From positions 496,001 to 560,000 of the forward strand of contig NZ_JALJCJ010000004.1 of NCBI RefSeq assembly GCF_022899935.1: DNA of 64,000 nucleotides, read 5' to 3'. Shown here piece after piece: positions 33,034 through 41,439 of the stretch; within the stretch, counting starts at the first letter, position 1, and every line of letters starts with the position of its first letter. The notes beneath the pieces were generated by a model, which was not told the origin of the DNA, did no database searches, and saw only the letters and a program-made list of their open reading frames with translations. Both the position numbers and the translations under genes were made by a program. This stretch comes from Shinella curvata (GTDB taxonomy: Bacteria > Pseudomonadota > Alphaproteobacteria > Rhizobiales > Rhizobiaceae).

Positions 33034-34080
33034 ATGCGTATCGCCTTTTTCGTCAATTCGATCGAAGACGAGACTCCCACCTTCACCACCACCTCACTTG
33101 CCATGGCCGCGCTCTCGCGAGGGCATGACATCTGCTATCTGACGCCGGGCGACTTCGTGCTCAGGGCGGATGACAGTCTTTCGGTGCGCGGCCGCGTGCT
33201 GCCCGGCAAGCGCTACAAGAAAGCGGAAAGTTTTCACGCCGCCCTCCAGGGCGACGAGGCGACGGTCGAGACCATGGACATCGGCGAGGTCGACGTTTTG
33301 TTCCTGCGCAACGACCCTTCGCTCGACGCCGACGGCCGACCGTGGGCGGCCCATGTCGGAGCAATGTTCGGGCGGTTGGCCGCTGCGCGCGGCACACTCG
33401 TCGTCAACGATCCCGACGGCCTGTCGCTCGCCCAGAACAAGCTCTATTTTCAGGGTTTCCCGCAGGCCGTGCGGCCGCGGACGCTGATTTCCAAGAGCAT
33501 CGATGAAATCCGCGGCTTCATCGATCTGCACAAGGAGGGGGTGATCATGAAGCCGCTGCAGGGGTCCGGCGGCCGGAACGTCTTCAAGATCGGTTCGACA
33601 GGGGAAGCCAATCTGAACCAGATTTTCGAGGCCGTCAGCGGCGAGGGCTACCTGATCGCCCAGAATTACCTGGCGGCTGCGACCGAGGGCGATATCCGCC
33701 TCTTCCTGATGAACGGCCGTCCGTTGGAGAAAGATGGCACCTATGCCGCGATCCGCCGCGTGCCGGCGAAAGGCGAGGTCCGTTCCAACATTCACGCTGC
33801 GGGCACGGCCGTGAAGGTGGAGATCACGCCGGAAATTCTGGCGATCGCCGAGATGGTGCGGCCCAAGCTGGTGGAGGACGGCATGTTTCTCGTCGGCCTC
33901 GACATTGTCGGCGACAAGATCCTGGAAATCAACGTCTTCACGCCCGGCGGGCTGAGCGTGATGCTCGACCTCTATGGCGTGGATTTTTCCGAAAACATCA
34001 TCGTCGCGCTGGAAAGCAAGGTCGCCCAGCGCGACGCCTATGATGGGGCGATCGCCAACAGGATCCTGGCGGCGCTCTGA
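33034..34080 (+). CDS. GshB-like ATP-grasp ligase
   Basis: A 348-residue ATP-grasp enzyme resembling prokaryotic glutathione synthetase. It begins MRIAFFVNSIEDETPTF, a variant of the GshB N-domain. ATP-grasp motifs: EGVIMKPLQGSGGRNVFKI (phosphate-binding loop), YLIAQNYLAAATEGDIRLFL and the metal-binding end DKILEINVFTPGG. SD GAGGAG. Standard GshB sits with gshA or in housekeeping context; here the partners are a peptidase and an amidohydrolase, so it more likely joins an amino acid or small acid to a peptide or protein. The stop directly abuts the stop of the convergent DUF2934 gene (TGATCA). Confidence 0.88.
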   Translation: MRIAFFVNSIEDETPTFTTTSLAMAALSRGHDICYLTPGDFVLRADDSLSVRGRVLPGKRYKKAESFHAALQGDEATVETMDIGEVDVLFLRNDPSLDADGRPWAAHVGAMFGRLAAARGTLVVNDPDGLSLAQNKLYFQGFPQAVRPRTLISKSIDEIRGFIDLHKEGVIMKPLQGSGGRNVFKIGSTGEANLNQIFEAVSGEGYLIAQNYLAAATEGDIRLFLMNGRPLEKDGTYAAIRRVPAKGEVRSNIHAAGTAVKVEITPEILAIAEMVRPKLVEDGMFLVGLDIVGDKILEINVFTPGGLSVMLDLYGVDFSENIIVALESKVAQRDAYDGAIANRILAAL

Positions 34081-34398
34081 TCAGATCGGCTTGCTGTTCG
34101 CCGCCTTGGCGGATTTCACTTTCGCGATGGCCTTGGCGGCAGCGGCCGGCTTTTCAGCGCCGGCGGCTTTCTTCTTCGGCTTCGCGGCCTCGGCGTCCTT
34201 GGTCTTGGAAATCTCGATCAGCGGCTTCTTGCTCACCTTGGCGGTGGCGGCATCCGGTTTCAGGGCCACGCGCTCGAGTTCGTCGCGCTCGCGCACGGCC
34301 TGCTCCCAATGGGCATTGTCATGGCCATGGGGCCGGCCCGCTTCTTCCCAGATCGAGTAGGCCCGTTTGCTGATCCATTCCTTGCGTGCATCCGTCAT
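34081..34398 (-). CDS. DUF2934 protein with Lys/Ala-rich tail
   Basis: A 105-residue protein. The N-terminal DUF2934 segment (residues 1-40, RKEWISKRAYSIWEEAGRPHG then HWEQAVRERDELER) is followed by a roughly 55-residue tail rich in Lys and Ala that looks histone-H1-like and intrinsically disordered, ending KAANSKPI. Such proteins are common in rhizobia and of unknown role; the tail suggests nucleic-acid binding. It is convergent with the ATP-grasp gene with zero bases between stops. A GGGGAT sequence precedes the ATG. Confidence 0.82.
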   Translation of the reverse strand: MTDARKEWISKRAYSIWEEAGRPHGHDNAHWEQAVRERDELERVALKPDAATAKVSKKPLIEISKTKDAEAAKPKKKAAGAEKPAAAAKAIAKVKSAKAANSKPI

Positions 34399-34792
34399 CG
34401 TATATCCCCGTTTGAGAGTGAACTGACGCCGTGCCGGTGCCGCGGGCTGTGCCGGCAGAACCGGAAAACGGAACTCGCTGGACGGCCGGGATGACCGGCA
34501 GGTCCAGATATTCGACGCACCTTTGCTCCGGGCCACGGCCTCTCTGGAGCAGGTCTGCTTCAAGCGATTCGCGCAGGTAGAATGCGCCCAAAGACGGGGT
34601 GCTTCAAGGCGCGCGACCGCGACATCCTTTCTCTCGCCGTGGCCGGTCGAAGCGAATCTTTACGGGATGTGCGATAAATCGGCGAAATTTTGCAAAACTT
34701 TTCCCGCGCGGGTGGACAGCGCCGATCCGGCCAACGTATTGTCCGAATGAGAGAATCTTCAAACTGGGCAACGGCATCGAGAGGCAGGGCGT
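34399..34792. other. Gene-free stretch, nothing recognised
   Basis: 394 bases with no supported gene, RNA or repeat. Short open frames exist on both strands but lack SD sites, domains and rhizobial codon bias. The 5' end must hold the minus-strand promoter of the DUF2934 gene. An AT-richer patch around 34660-34710 could hold a promoter for the downstream small secreted ORF. Confidence 0.5.
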
Positions 34793-35176
34793 TTGGCAGC
34801 AACGAAGCAACAGCATCGACCGGTTCGTCGGGCTTTTGGCCTTCTTTGCACAGCGTTGACCTGTCTTCTTCTGTTGATAAACACGGCGCCGTCACCGTCT
34901 GCCGCCAGCGCTGCTGCAAAAGTGCTTCGTTACGGCACGCAGAAGCCGACGGGACAGGCTTCCATCGACGAGCGGGACTGCCGCAAGCGTACCAGTGCCG
35001 GAAAGATCGCCTCTCCGGCGAGCGTGGGCGTCGATCCTGCCTGCCTGCCGGAGAGTTTCGGCTTTCGTTTGAAGGCGGTGGAGCGGGTTTCCGTTGCCAT
35101 GGTTCCGCCAGATGCGGCCGGCAAGGGAGGCGTCGAAACGCATAGGGCGCGCGCGCCTCCGATGGTTTTCACCTGA
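34793..35176 (+). CDS. Small putative exported protein, hypothetical
   Basis: A 127-codon frame starting at TTG with GAGAGGCAGGG just upstream. The N-terminus looks like a signal peptide: basic start (KQQHRPVRR), hydrophobic core (LLCTALTCLLLLI), then a small-residue cleavage region SPSAASAAA near residue 42. The remaining 85 residues contain two Cys and many Arg/Lys; no family recognised. It could be real, a decayed gene, or chance in a G+C-rich gap. It ends 100 bases before the antiporter operon. Confidence 0.4.
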   Translation: MAATKQQHRPVRRAFGLLCTALTCLLLLINTAPSPSAASAAAKVLRYGTQKPTGQASIDERDCRKRTSAGKIASPASVGVDPACLPESFGFRLKAVERVSVAMVPPDAAGKGGVETHRARAPPMVFT

Positions 35177-35276
35177 CGGCCGCATCGATCACCGACATCG
35201 ATCGCGCTGCCTTTCCGATGGGTGTCGCTCCGGCACTCCAGAGAAGCTCTGACGTTCGAAAGCGACCGACCAACCG

Positions 35277-38195
35277 ATGACTGGCGAATTGATTCTGGTC
35301 CTGCTGGTTTGCCTCCCCTTCGCGGGAAGCCTTGCCGCGACCATTCTCTTGCGGACGGATTCCCGCATTCTTGCTGCGCGCATGTCGGGCGTCGTCTCGT
35401 TTGCCGCACTCCTGCTGACGGCTGCGCTCTATCCCGCCGTGCGCGAAGGCGGCAAGGTTCGGCTCGATCTCGAATGGCTGCCGCAACTCGGCCTGAATGT
35501 CACGCTGCGCATGGATGGATTTGCCTGGCTTTTCGCCATGCTCATCACCGGCATCGGTTGCCTTGTCGTGCTCTATGCTCGCTACTACATGTCGGAAGAG
35601 GATCCGGTACCGCGCTTCTTCTCGTTCCTGCTTGCCTTCATGGGCTCGATGCTCGGTATCGTGCTGTCGGGCAACATCATCCTGCTCTCCGTCTTCTGGG
35701 AGCTGACCAGCATCTTCTCCTTTCTGCTGATCAGCTACTGGCATCACAATGCCGCGGCCCGCGACGGCGCGCGCATGGCGCTGACGATCACCGGTATCGG
35801 CGGTTTCTGCCTGCTGGCCGGTCTGCTCGTGCTCGGCCATATCGTCGGCAGCTACGATCTCGATGTCGTGCTCGCCTCCGGCGACCTGATCAAGGCACAT
35901 CCGCTCTATCTCACGGCGCTCGTGCTCATCCTCATCGGCGCGCTGACCAAGAGCGCGCAGGTGCCATTCCATTTCTGGCTGCCGAACGCCATGGCCGCGC
36001 CGACGCCGGTTTCGGCCTATCTGCATTCCGCCACCATGGTGAAGGCGGGCGTCTTTCTGCTGGTGCGGTTCTGGCCGGCGCTGTCGGGCACCTATGAGTG
36101 GTTCATGCTGGTCGGCATCGCTGGTATCAGTACCCTGCTTCTCGGCGCCTACTTCGCCATGTTCCAGCAGGACCTGAAAGGCCTGCTCGCCTACTCGACG
36201 ATCAGCCATCTCGGCCTCATCACCACGCTGCTCAGCCTTGGCAGTCCCGTCGCTGCGGTCGCTGCGATCTTTCACATGATGAACCACGCCACCTTCAAGG
36301 CTTCGCTCTTCATGGCCGCCGGCATCATCGACCACGAGACCGGCACACGCGACATGCGACGATTGAGCGGGCTGCTCAAATACCTGCCGATAACGGGCAC
36401 GCTTGCCATGGTGGCGAGTGCGGCCATGGCCGGCGTGCCGTTGCTCAACGGCTTCATTTCCAAGGAAATGTTCTTCGCCGAAGCTGTGGAAACGCATGCC
36501 GATTCCGTGCTCGACCGCATCCTGCCCTACGTTGCGACGCTCGCCGGCGCCTTCTCCGTCGCCTATTCTCTGCGCTTCATCCATATGGTGTTTTTCGGCC
36601 CCGAACCTACGGATCTGCCGAAACCGAAGCCGCACGAGCCGCCGCACTGGATGCGTTTCCCCATCGAGTTCCTCGTGCTCGCCTGCCTGGTCGTCGGCAT
36701 CATTCCGAGCCTGTCGATCGGTCCGTTCCTGCACTCGGCGGTCATCTCCGTTCTCGGAGACCGCACTCCGGAATACAGCCTTGCCGTCTGGCATGGCATC
36801 AACACGCCGCTGATCATGAGCCTGATCGCGCTGGTCGGCGGCGCGGCGCTATACTTCGTGATGAAGGACTATCTCGCCAAATGCGACGACGGGCCGCCGC
36901 TTTTCCGGCACCTTGCCGGCCAGCGCATCTTCGAACGTGTCCTCGTCACCGTTTCCTGGAAATGGGCGCGCTGGCTGGAAAGCAATCTCGGGACGCGCCA
37001 TCTTCAGCCGCAGCTTCGCCTCATCGCGGCCGCGGGCTTCCTGGCCGGCGCAGTGTCGCTTTATCTCGCGGGGTTTTCTCCGAAGCCTTTGTCCTTCGGG
37101 GATGTCGATCCGATCTTCGCCGCCGTCTGGTGCATCGGTGCTTTTTGCGCTCTCGGGGCGGCCTATCAGGCAAAGTACCACCGGCTCGCAGCCCTGGTGC
37201 TGCTCGGCGGCGCTGGCATCACCACCTGCATCACCTTCGTCTGGCTCTCGGCGCCCGATCTGGCCATCACGCAGCTCGTCGTGGAAATCGTAACGACGGT
37301 TCTCCTGTTGCTCGGCCTGCGCTGGCTGCCGAAGCGCTCGGAAAAGGTCGACAATTCCGTCTCGTTTGCCGCGCGAAGCCGCCGTTTCCGCGATTTCCTG
37401 CTCGCGATTTCCTGCGGCTTCGGCATGTTCCTGTTCTCCTATGCCATCATGACGCAGCCGGTGCCGGATGCGATTGCGAGCTACTTCCTCGACAAGGCCT
37501 ACACCGAAGGTGGCGGGCGCAACGTCGTCAACGTCATCCTCGTCGATTTCCGCGGCTTCGACACGATGGGCGAGATCGCGGTGCTGGCCATCGTGGCGCT
37601 GACGGTCTTCGCGCTGTTGCGCCGCTTCCGTCCGGCGCCGGACAGTATCGAAAAGCCGGAACAACAACGCATCCAGAACGCGTATGACGCGGAGCGCCCC
37701 GAGCGCTCGGCCGGCGATACGGTCCGCGACTATCTGCTCGTGCCCTCGGTCATCATGCAGTGGATGTTCCCCGTAATCGTAACCTTCTCGGTCTATCTCA
37801 TCATGCGTGGCCACGATCTGCCGGGTGGCGGTTTTGCCGCTGGCATCACAATGGCGATCGCCTTCCTGCTGCAATATCTGGCGGGCGGCGTGCGCTGGGC
37901 GGAGGATCGCCTGCGCATCCTGCCCCTGCGCTGGATGGGTTTCGGCCTGCTGATGTCGGCGGCGACGGGCATGGGAGCCTGGCTGTTGGGCTATCCGTTC
38001 CTGACCACCCATTCGCAATACATAGAGGTGCCGTTCATCGGTAAGGTACCGGCAGCGAGCGCGCTGCTCTTCGATCTGGGTGTCTTCTCGCTCGTCGTCG
38101 GCGCGACGGTGCTGATCCTCATCGCGCTTGCCCACCAGTCCGTACGCATGCATCGGGTTCGCAGTCTCGACGCCCCCAAGGCGGAGGAAGCCTGA
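35277..38195 (+). CDS. phaAB: Mrp/Pha cation-proton antiporter fused subunit A/B
   Basis: A 972-residue polytopic membrane protein. The N-terminal MnhA part resembles NuoL/ND5, with SVFWELTSIFSFLLISYWHHN, FHFWLPNAMAAPTPVSAYLHSAT-type and HMMNHATFKASLFMAAG blocks carrying the conserved Glu/Lys/His. A DUF4040-like region follows near residue 640. The C-terminal 150 residues are MnhB-like (SVYLIMRGHDLPGGGFAAG). Fusion of A and B is the rhizobial PhaAB form, in which the operon supports K+/Na+ efflux and alkaline tolerance. No clear SD; starts ATG 35277. Overlaps phaC by 1 base. Confidence 0.96.
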   Translation: MTGELILVLLVCLPFAGSLAATILLRTDSRILAARMSGVVSFAALLLTAALYPAVREGGKVRLDLEWLPQLGLNVTLRMDGFAWLFAMLITGIGCLVVLYARYYMSEEDPVPRFFSFLLAFMGSMLGIVLSGNIILLSVFWELTSIFSFLLISYWHHNAAARDGARMALTITGIGGFCLLAGLLVLGHIVGSYDLDVVLASGDLIKAHPLYLTALVLILIGALTKSAQVPFHFWLPNAMAAPTPVSAYLHSATMVKAGVFLLVRFWPALSGTYEWFMLVGIAGISTLLLGAYFAMFQQDLKGLLAYSTISHLGLITTLLSLGSPVAAVAAIFHMMNHATFKASLFMAAGIIDHETGTRDMRRLSGLLKYLPITGTLAMVASAAMAGVPLLNGFISKEMFFAEAVETHADSVLDRILPYVATLAGAFSVAYSLRFIHMVFFGPEPTDLPKPKPHEPPHWMRFPIEFLVLACLVVGIIPSLSIGPFLHSAVISVLGDRTPEYSLAVWHGINTPLIMSLIALVGGAALYFVMKDYLAKCDDGPPLFRHLAGQRIFERVLVTVSWKWARWLESNLGTRHLQPQLRLIAAAGFLAGAVSLYLAGFSPKPLSFGDVDPIFAAVWCIGAFCALGAAYQAKYHRLAALVLLGGAGITTCITFVWLSAPDLAITQLVVEIVTTVLLLLGLRWLPKRSEKVDNSVSFAARSRRFRDFLLAISCGFGMFLFSYAIMTQPVPDAIASYFLDKAYTEGGGRNVVNVILVDFRGFDTMGEIAVLAIVALTVFALLRRFRPAPDSIEKPEQQRIQNAYDAERPERSAGDTVRDYLLVPSVIMQWMFPVIVTFSVYLIMRGHDLPGGGFAAGITMAIAFLLQYLAGGVRWAEDRLRILPLRWMGFGLLMSAATGMGAWLLGYPFLTTHSQYIEVPFIGKVPAASALLFDLGVFSLVVGATVLILIALAHQSVRMHRVRSLDAPKAEEA

Positions 38196-38533
38196 TGGAA
38201 CTTGTTCTTGCAATCGGTATCGGCATCATGACCGGCTCGGGCGTCTGGCTCATCCTGCGCCCGCGCACCTATCAGGTCATCATCGGCCTGTCGCTGCTCT
38301 CCTATGCCGTCAATCTCTTCATCTTCGGGGTTGGTGGCGTGAAGTCCAATGCCGCCCCATTGCTGGGTGAAGGCGTTGATGTCTCGACCCTGACGGACCC
38401 CGTGCCGCAGGCGCTGGTCTTGACCGCAATCGTCATCGGATTTGCGACGACGGCACTCTTCCTCGTGGTGCTGCTCGCCGCTCGCGGGCTGACCGGCACG
38501 GACCATGTCGATGGCCGGGAGCAACCGAAATGA
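38195..38533 (+). CDS. phaC: Pha/Mrp antiporter subunit C
   Basis: A 112-residue NuoK-like subunit with three hydrophobic segments (AIGIGIMTGSGVWLIL, IIGLSLLSYAVNLFIF, ALVLTAIVIGFATTALFLVV) and the family sequence DPVPQALVLTAIVIGFA. Its ATG shares the final A of the phaAB TGA stop (TGATG); it overlaps phaD by 4 bases. Confidence 0.96.
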   Translation: MELVLAIGIGIMTGSGVWLILRPRTYQVIIGLSLLSYAVNLFIFGVGGVKSNAAPLLGEGVDVSTLTDPVPQALVLTAIVIGFATTALFLVVLLAARGLTGTDHVDGREQPK

Positions 38534-40161
38534 GCGGCTGGCAGCAACATCTCATCATCGCGCCGATCGTCATTCCGCTGGTCGCAGGCGCGCTTCTCCT
38601 GTTCTTCGACGAGCGTCAGCGCGTCGTCAAAGCCATGATCAGCGTCGTCTCGTCGCTGGCGCTGGCGGCTGTCGCGATCAACCTGTTCCGGCTTGCCAAT
38701 GGCGGCGATTTCGAAGGCGTCTATCTGCTGGGCAACTGGCCGGCCCCCTTTGGCATCGTGCTGGTTGTCGACCGGCTCTCGGCGCTGATGCTGGTGCTCG
38801 CCTCTATCCTCGCCATTCCCGCGCTGGTCTTCGCGCTGGCCCGCTGGCACGCCGCCGGCGCGCATTTCCATTCGCTGTTCCAATTCCTGCTGATGGGGTT
38901 GAACGGGGCCTTCCTGACGGGGGACCTTTTCAATCTTTTCGTCTTCTTCGAGGTGATGCTCGCCGCGTCCTACGGGCTCCTGATGCACGGCTCCGGCCCC
39001 ATGCGCGTCAAGGCGGGATTGCACTACATCGCCGTCAATCTCGCCGCCGCGCTGTGCTTCCTGATCGGCGTCAGCGCGATCTACGGTTCCGCAGGCACGC
39101 TCAATATGGCCGACCTTGCCGTGCGCATCGGCGAGATCGAGGGCGAGCGGCGCATGCTGCTGGAGGCGGGTGCTGCCATTCTCGGCGTCGTCTTCCTCAT
39201 CAAAGCCGGCATGTGGCCGCTGAATTTCTGGCTGCCTGGCGCCTATAGCGCGGCGGTAGCGCCCGTCGCCGGCATCTTCGCCATCATGAGCAAGGTTGGC
39301 ATCTACGTCATCCTGCGTCTGTCGCTCCTCGTCTTCGGACAGGGCGATTCCGCCGGCCTCGGGCTCAATGTCCTGCTCTATGGCGGCATGGCTACAATCG
39401 CCTTTGGTACGATCGGCGTGCTCGCGTCCCAGGCGCTCGGGCGTCTGGCGAGTTACAGCGTGCTCGTGTCGTCCGGTACGTTGCTCGCCGTTCTCGGCCT
39501 CAGCAACGGGGAGGTCACCGCCGGCGCGCTTTTCTACATGGTCAGTTCCACGTTGACGATCGGGGCCTTCTTCATGCTGATCGAGCTCGTCGAGCGCGGT
39601 CAGGATGCCGGCGCCTCGGTTCTCGCCGTCACCATGGAAGCCTATGGCGACGCGGACGAGGAGGAGCAGGAGGTCGAGATCGGTGTGACCATGCCGGGAA
39701 CGATCGCGGTGCTTGGCACCTGCTTTGCCGCCTGCGGCATTCTCTTGTCCGGCCTGCCGCCGCTCTCCGGCTTCGTCGCGAAATTCGCCATGCTGACGGG
39801 CATGATCGGGACCGAAGCGGTGGCCGACCAGCCGATCCCCGCCTCCGTCTGGTGGATCGTCGCTCTGCTCATCCTGTCGGGCCTTGCCGCCTTGATCTCG
39901 ATGACGCGTGCCGGCATCCGCACCTTCTGGGCTTCCATGGAAGGAACGGTGCCACGCGTGCTCGTCATGGAAATGGCGCCCGTCATGCTCCTGATCGCGC
40001 TCACGCTGATGCTGACCATCAAGGCCGGCCCGGCGATGCACTACATGGAAGAGACCGTACGCAACCTGCAGCAGCCCGGCACCTATATCGACGCCGTGAT
40101 CAATGCGCGCCGTGCCGGTGTCGCGGAGGCGAGCGGGCCGGATGGCGGGGGAGGGATCTGA
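38530..40161 (+). CDS. phaD: Pha/Mrp antiporter subunit D
   Basis: A 543-residue NuoM/N-like proton-pumping-type subunit with about 14 membrane segments. Conserved blocks: LFNLFVFFEVMLAASYGLLMHG with the key Glu, FLIKAGMWPLNFWLPGAYS with the key Lys, and GLPPLSGFVAKFAM. A hydrophilic, acidic insert (DADEEEQEVEI) sits near residue 377. Starts by ATGA overlap with phaC and ends 1 base before the phaE ATG. Confidence 0.96.
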   Translation: MSGWQQHLIIAPIVIPLVAGALLLFFDERQRVVKAMISVVSSLALAAVAINLFRLANGGDFEGVYLLGNWPAPFGIVLVVDRLSALMLVLASILAIPALVFALARWHAAGAHFHSLFQFLLMGLNGAFLTGDLFNLFVFFEVMLAASYGLLMHGSGPMRVKAGLHYIAVNLAAALCFLIGVSAIYGSAGTLNMADLAVRIGEIEGERRMLLEAGAAILGVVFLIKAGMWPLNFWLPGAYSAAVAPVAGIFAIMSKVGIYVILRLSLLVFGQGDSAGLGLNVLLYGGMATIAFGTIGVLASQALGRLASYSVLVSSGTLLAVLGLSNGEVTAGALFYMVSSTLTIGAFFMLIELVERGQDAGASVLAVTMEAYGDADEEEQEVEIGVTMPGTIAVLGTCFAACGILLSGLPPLSGFVAKFAMLTGMIGTEAVADQPIPASVWWIVALLILSGLAALISMTRAGIRTFWASMEGTVPRVLVMEMAPVMLLIALTLMLTIKAGPAMHYMEETVRNLQQPGTYIDAVINARRAGVAEASGPDGGGGI

Positions 40162-40162
40162 C

Positions 40163-40639
40163 ATGCTGCCCTATCCGCTGCTCAGCGCCTCGCTCCTCCT
40201 CATGTGGCTCGCCCTCAACGGCTTTACGCTCGGCCATCTCATTCTCGGCAGTATCGTCGCGGTCTTCGCCTCATGGGGCATGGCCTCGCTGCGTCCGGTC
40301 AAGCCGCGCATGCCGAAATGGTATCTGTTGCCGAAACTCGTCGCCATTGTGCTCTACGATATCGTGCGCTCGAACATTGCGGTCGCCTCGATCCTGGTGG
40401 CGGGACGGGGACGGCGTTTCCGGTCGGGCTTCATCACCGTGCCGCTCGACCTGCAGAACCCGACGGCGCTCGCGGTGCTGGCCGTCGTGGTGACGAGCAC
40501 GCCGGGCACCGCGTGGCTTGAATACAATTCGCTCAGCCGGACCGTGCTGATCCACGTTCTCGATCTCGTCGACGAGGCGGAATGGCAGACCCTGATCAAG
40601 GGGCGCTACGAGGCGCTGCTGATGGAGATTTTCGAATGA
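40163..40639 (+). CDS. phaE: Pha/Mrp antiporter subunit E
   Basis: A 158-residue MnhE-family membrane subunit. Two N-terminal hydrophobic segments (SASLLLMWLALNGF, LILGSIVAVFASWGMASL) are followed by a cytoplasmic domain with TSTPGTAWLEYN and HVLDLVDEAEW, both typical. ATG at 40163 has GGAGGGA upstream. Overlaps phaF by 4 bases. Confidence 0.95.
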   Translation: MLPYPLLSASLLLMWLALNGFTLGHLILGSIVAVFASWGMASLRPVKPRMPKWYLLPKLVAIVLYDIVRSNIAVASILVAGRGRRFRSGFITVPLDLQNPTALAVLAVVVTSTPGTAWLEYNSLSRTVLIHVLDLVDEAEWQTLIKGRYEALLMEIFE

Positions 40640-40917
40640 GCCAGACGATCCTCTCCTGGTCCATGGTGTTCGCGCAGGTGTGCCTGGTCGCCGCCATGGC
40701 GCTTGCCGCGTTGCGCATGTCGCGGGGCCCCCGTGCGCAGGACCGTGTCCTTGCGCTCGACACGCTCTATGTGAACTCGATGCTGCTGCTGATGGTCTTC
40801 GGTATCCGCACCGGCAAGGTCATCTATTTCGAGGCGTCGCTCGTCATCGGCATGCTCGGCTTTGTTGCCACCGTGGCGCTTGCCAAATTTCTGATGCGCG
40901 GCGAGGTGATCGAATGA
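40636..40917 (+). CDS. phaF: Pha/Mrp antiporter subunit F
   Basis: A 93-residue MnhF subunit, three membrane segments, with the family sequence RGPRAQDRVLALDTLYVN and GKVIYFEASLVIGMLGFVATVALAK. Coupled by 4-base overlaps to both phaE and phaG. Confidence 0.95.
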   Translation: MSQTILSWSMVFAQVCLVAAMALAALRMSRGPRAQDRVLALDTLYVNSMLLLMVFGIRTGKVIYFEASLVIGMLGFVATVALAKFLMRGEVIE

Positions 40918-41312
40918 GCACGATCGAGCATGCAGGCGACCTGCCGGATTGGGCGGCGCTTGCCGTTTCCTTCTTCCTGGTCATCGGCGCGGGCCTGACG
41001 CTGATCGGTACGATCGGCTTTGTCCGTCTGCCGACGTTCTATGAGCGCATCCACGCGCCGACGCTCGGCACGAGCTGGGGCACGGGCGGCATCGTCATGG
41101 CCTCGATGATCTTCTTCACGGTTCTGTCCACGAGGCCCGTCGTTCACGAGATTTTGATCGGTATTTTTGTGACCGTAACGACGCCGGTGACGCTGATGCT
41201 GCTTGCCCGTGCGACCTTGCACCGGGACCGAGCTGAAGGAAATCCGGGTGTTCCGGCTGAAGAGCCGGTGGAAGCAGGGAACCGGGAGGGCGCGGCAACC
41301 AGGGCGGATTGA
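40914..41312 (+). CDS. phaG: Pha/Mrp antiporter subunit G
   Basis: A 132-residue MnhG subunit with three membrane segments and the signature GTIGFVRLPTFYERIHAPTLG followed by GTGGIVMASM. The last about 30 residues are hydrophilic (EGNPGVPAEEPVEAGNREG). Last gene of the seven-subunit, six-gene antiporter operon. No clear terminator was seen before the next gene, 127 bases on. Confidence 0.95.
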   Translation: MSTIEHAGDLPDWAALAVSFFLVIGAGLTLIGTIGFVRLPTFYERIHAPTLGTSWGTGGIVMASMIFFTVLSTRPVVHEILIGIFVTVTTPVTLMLLARATLHRDRAEGNPGVPAEEPVEAGNREGAATRAD

Positions 41313-41439
41313 CCGAGGGCGCGCGAAAACTCGCAGGCATTATTCCGGTAATGTTAAGGTTGTTTCGTATACCTTTTTCCCCATGGACCACAGTCGCTCA
41401 TTTTCCGTCGATCGCGAGACGTCGATCCGAGGGACGCCT

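Noticed and set aside
34560-34919. Minus-strand 119-codon frame in the gap before the antiporter operon
   Set aside because: No SD, no domain and typical antisense composition; overlaps the better supported TTG-start frame.
38302-40164. 620-codon minus-strand open frame opposite phaC/phaD
   Set aside because: Antisense shadow of hydrophobic codons; reads as a charged repetitive protein without start signals.
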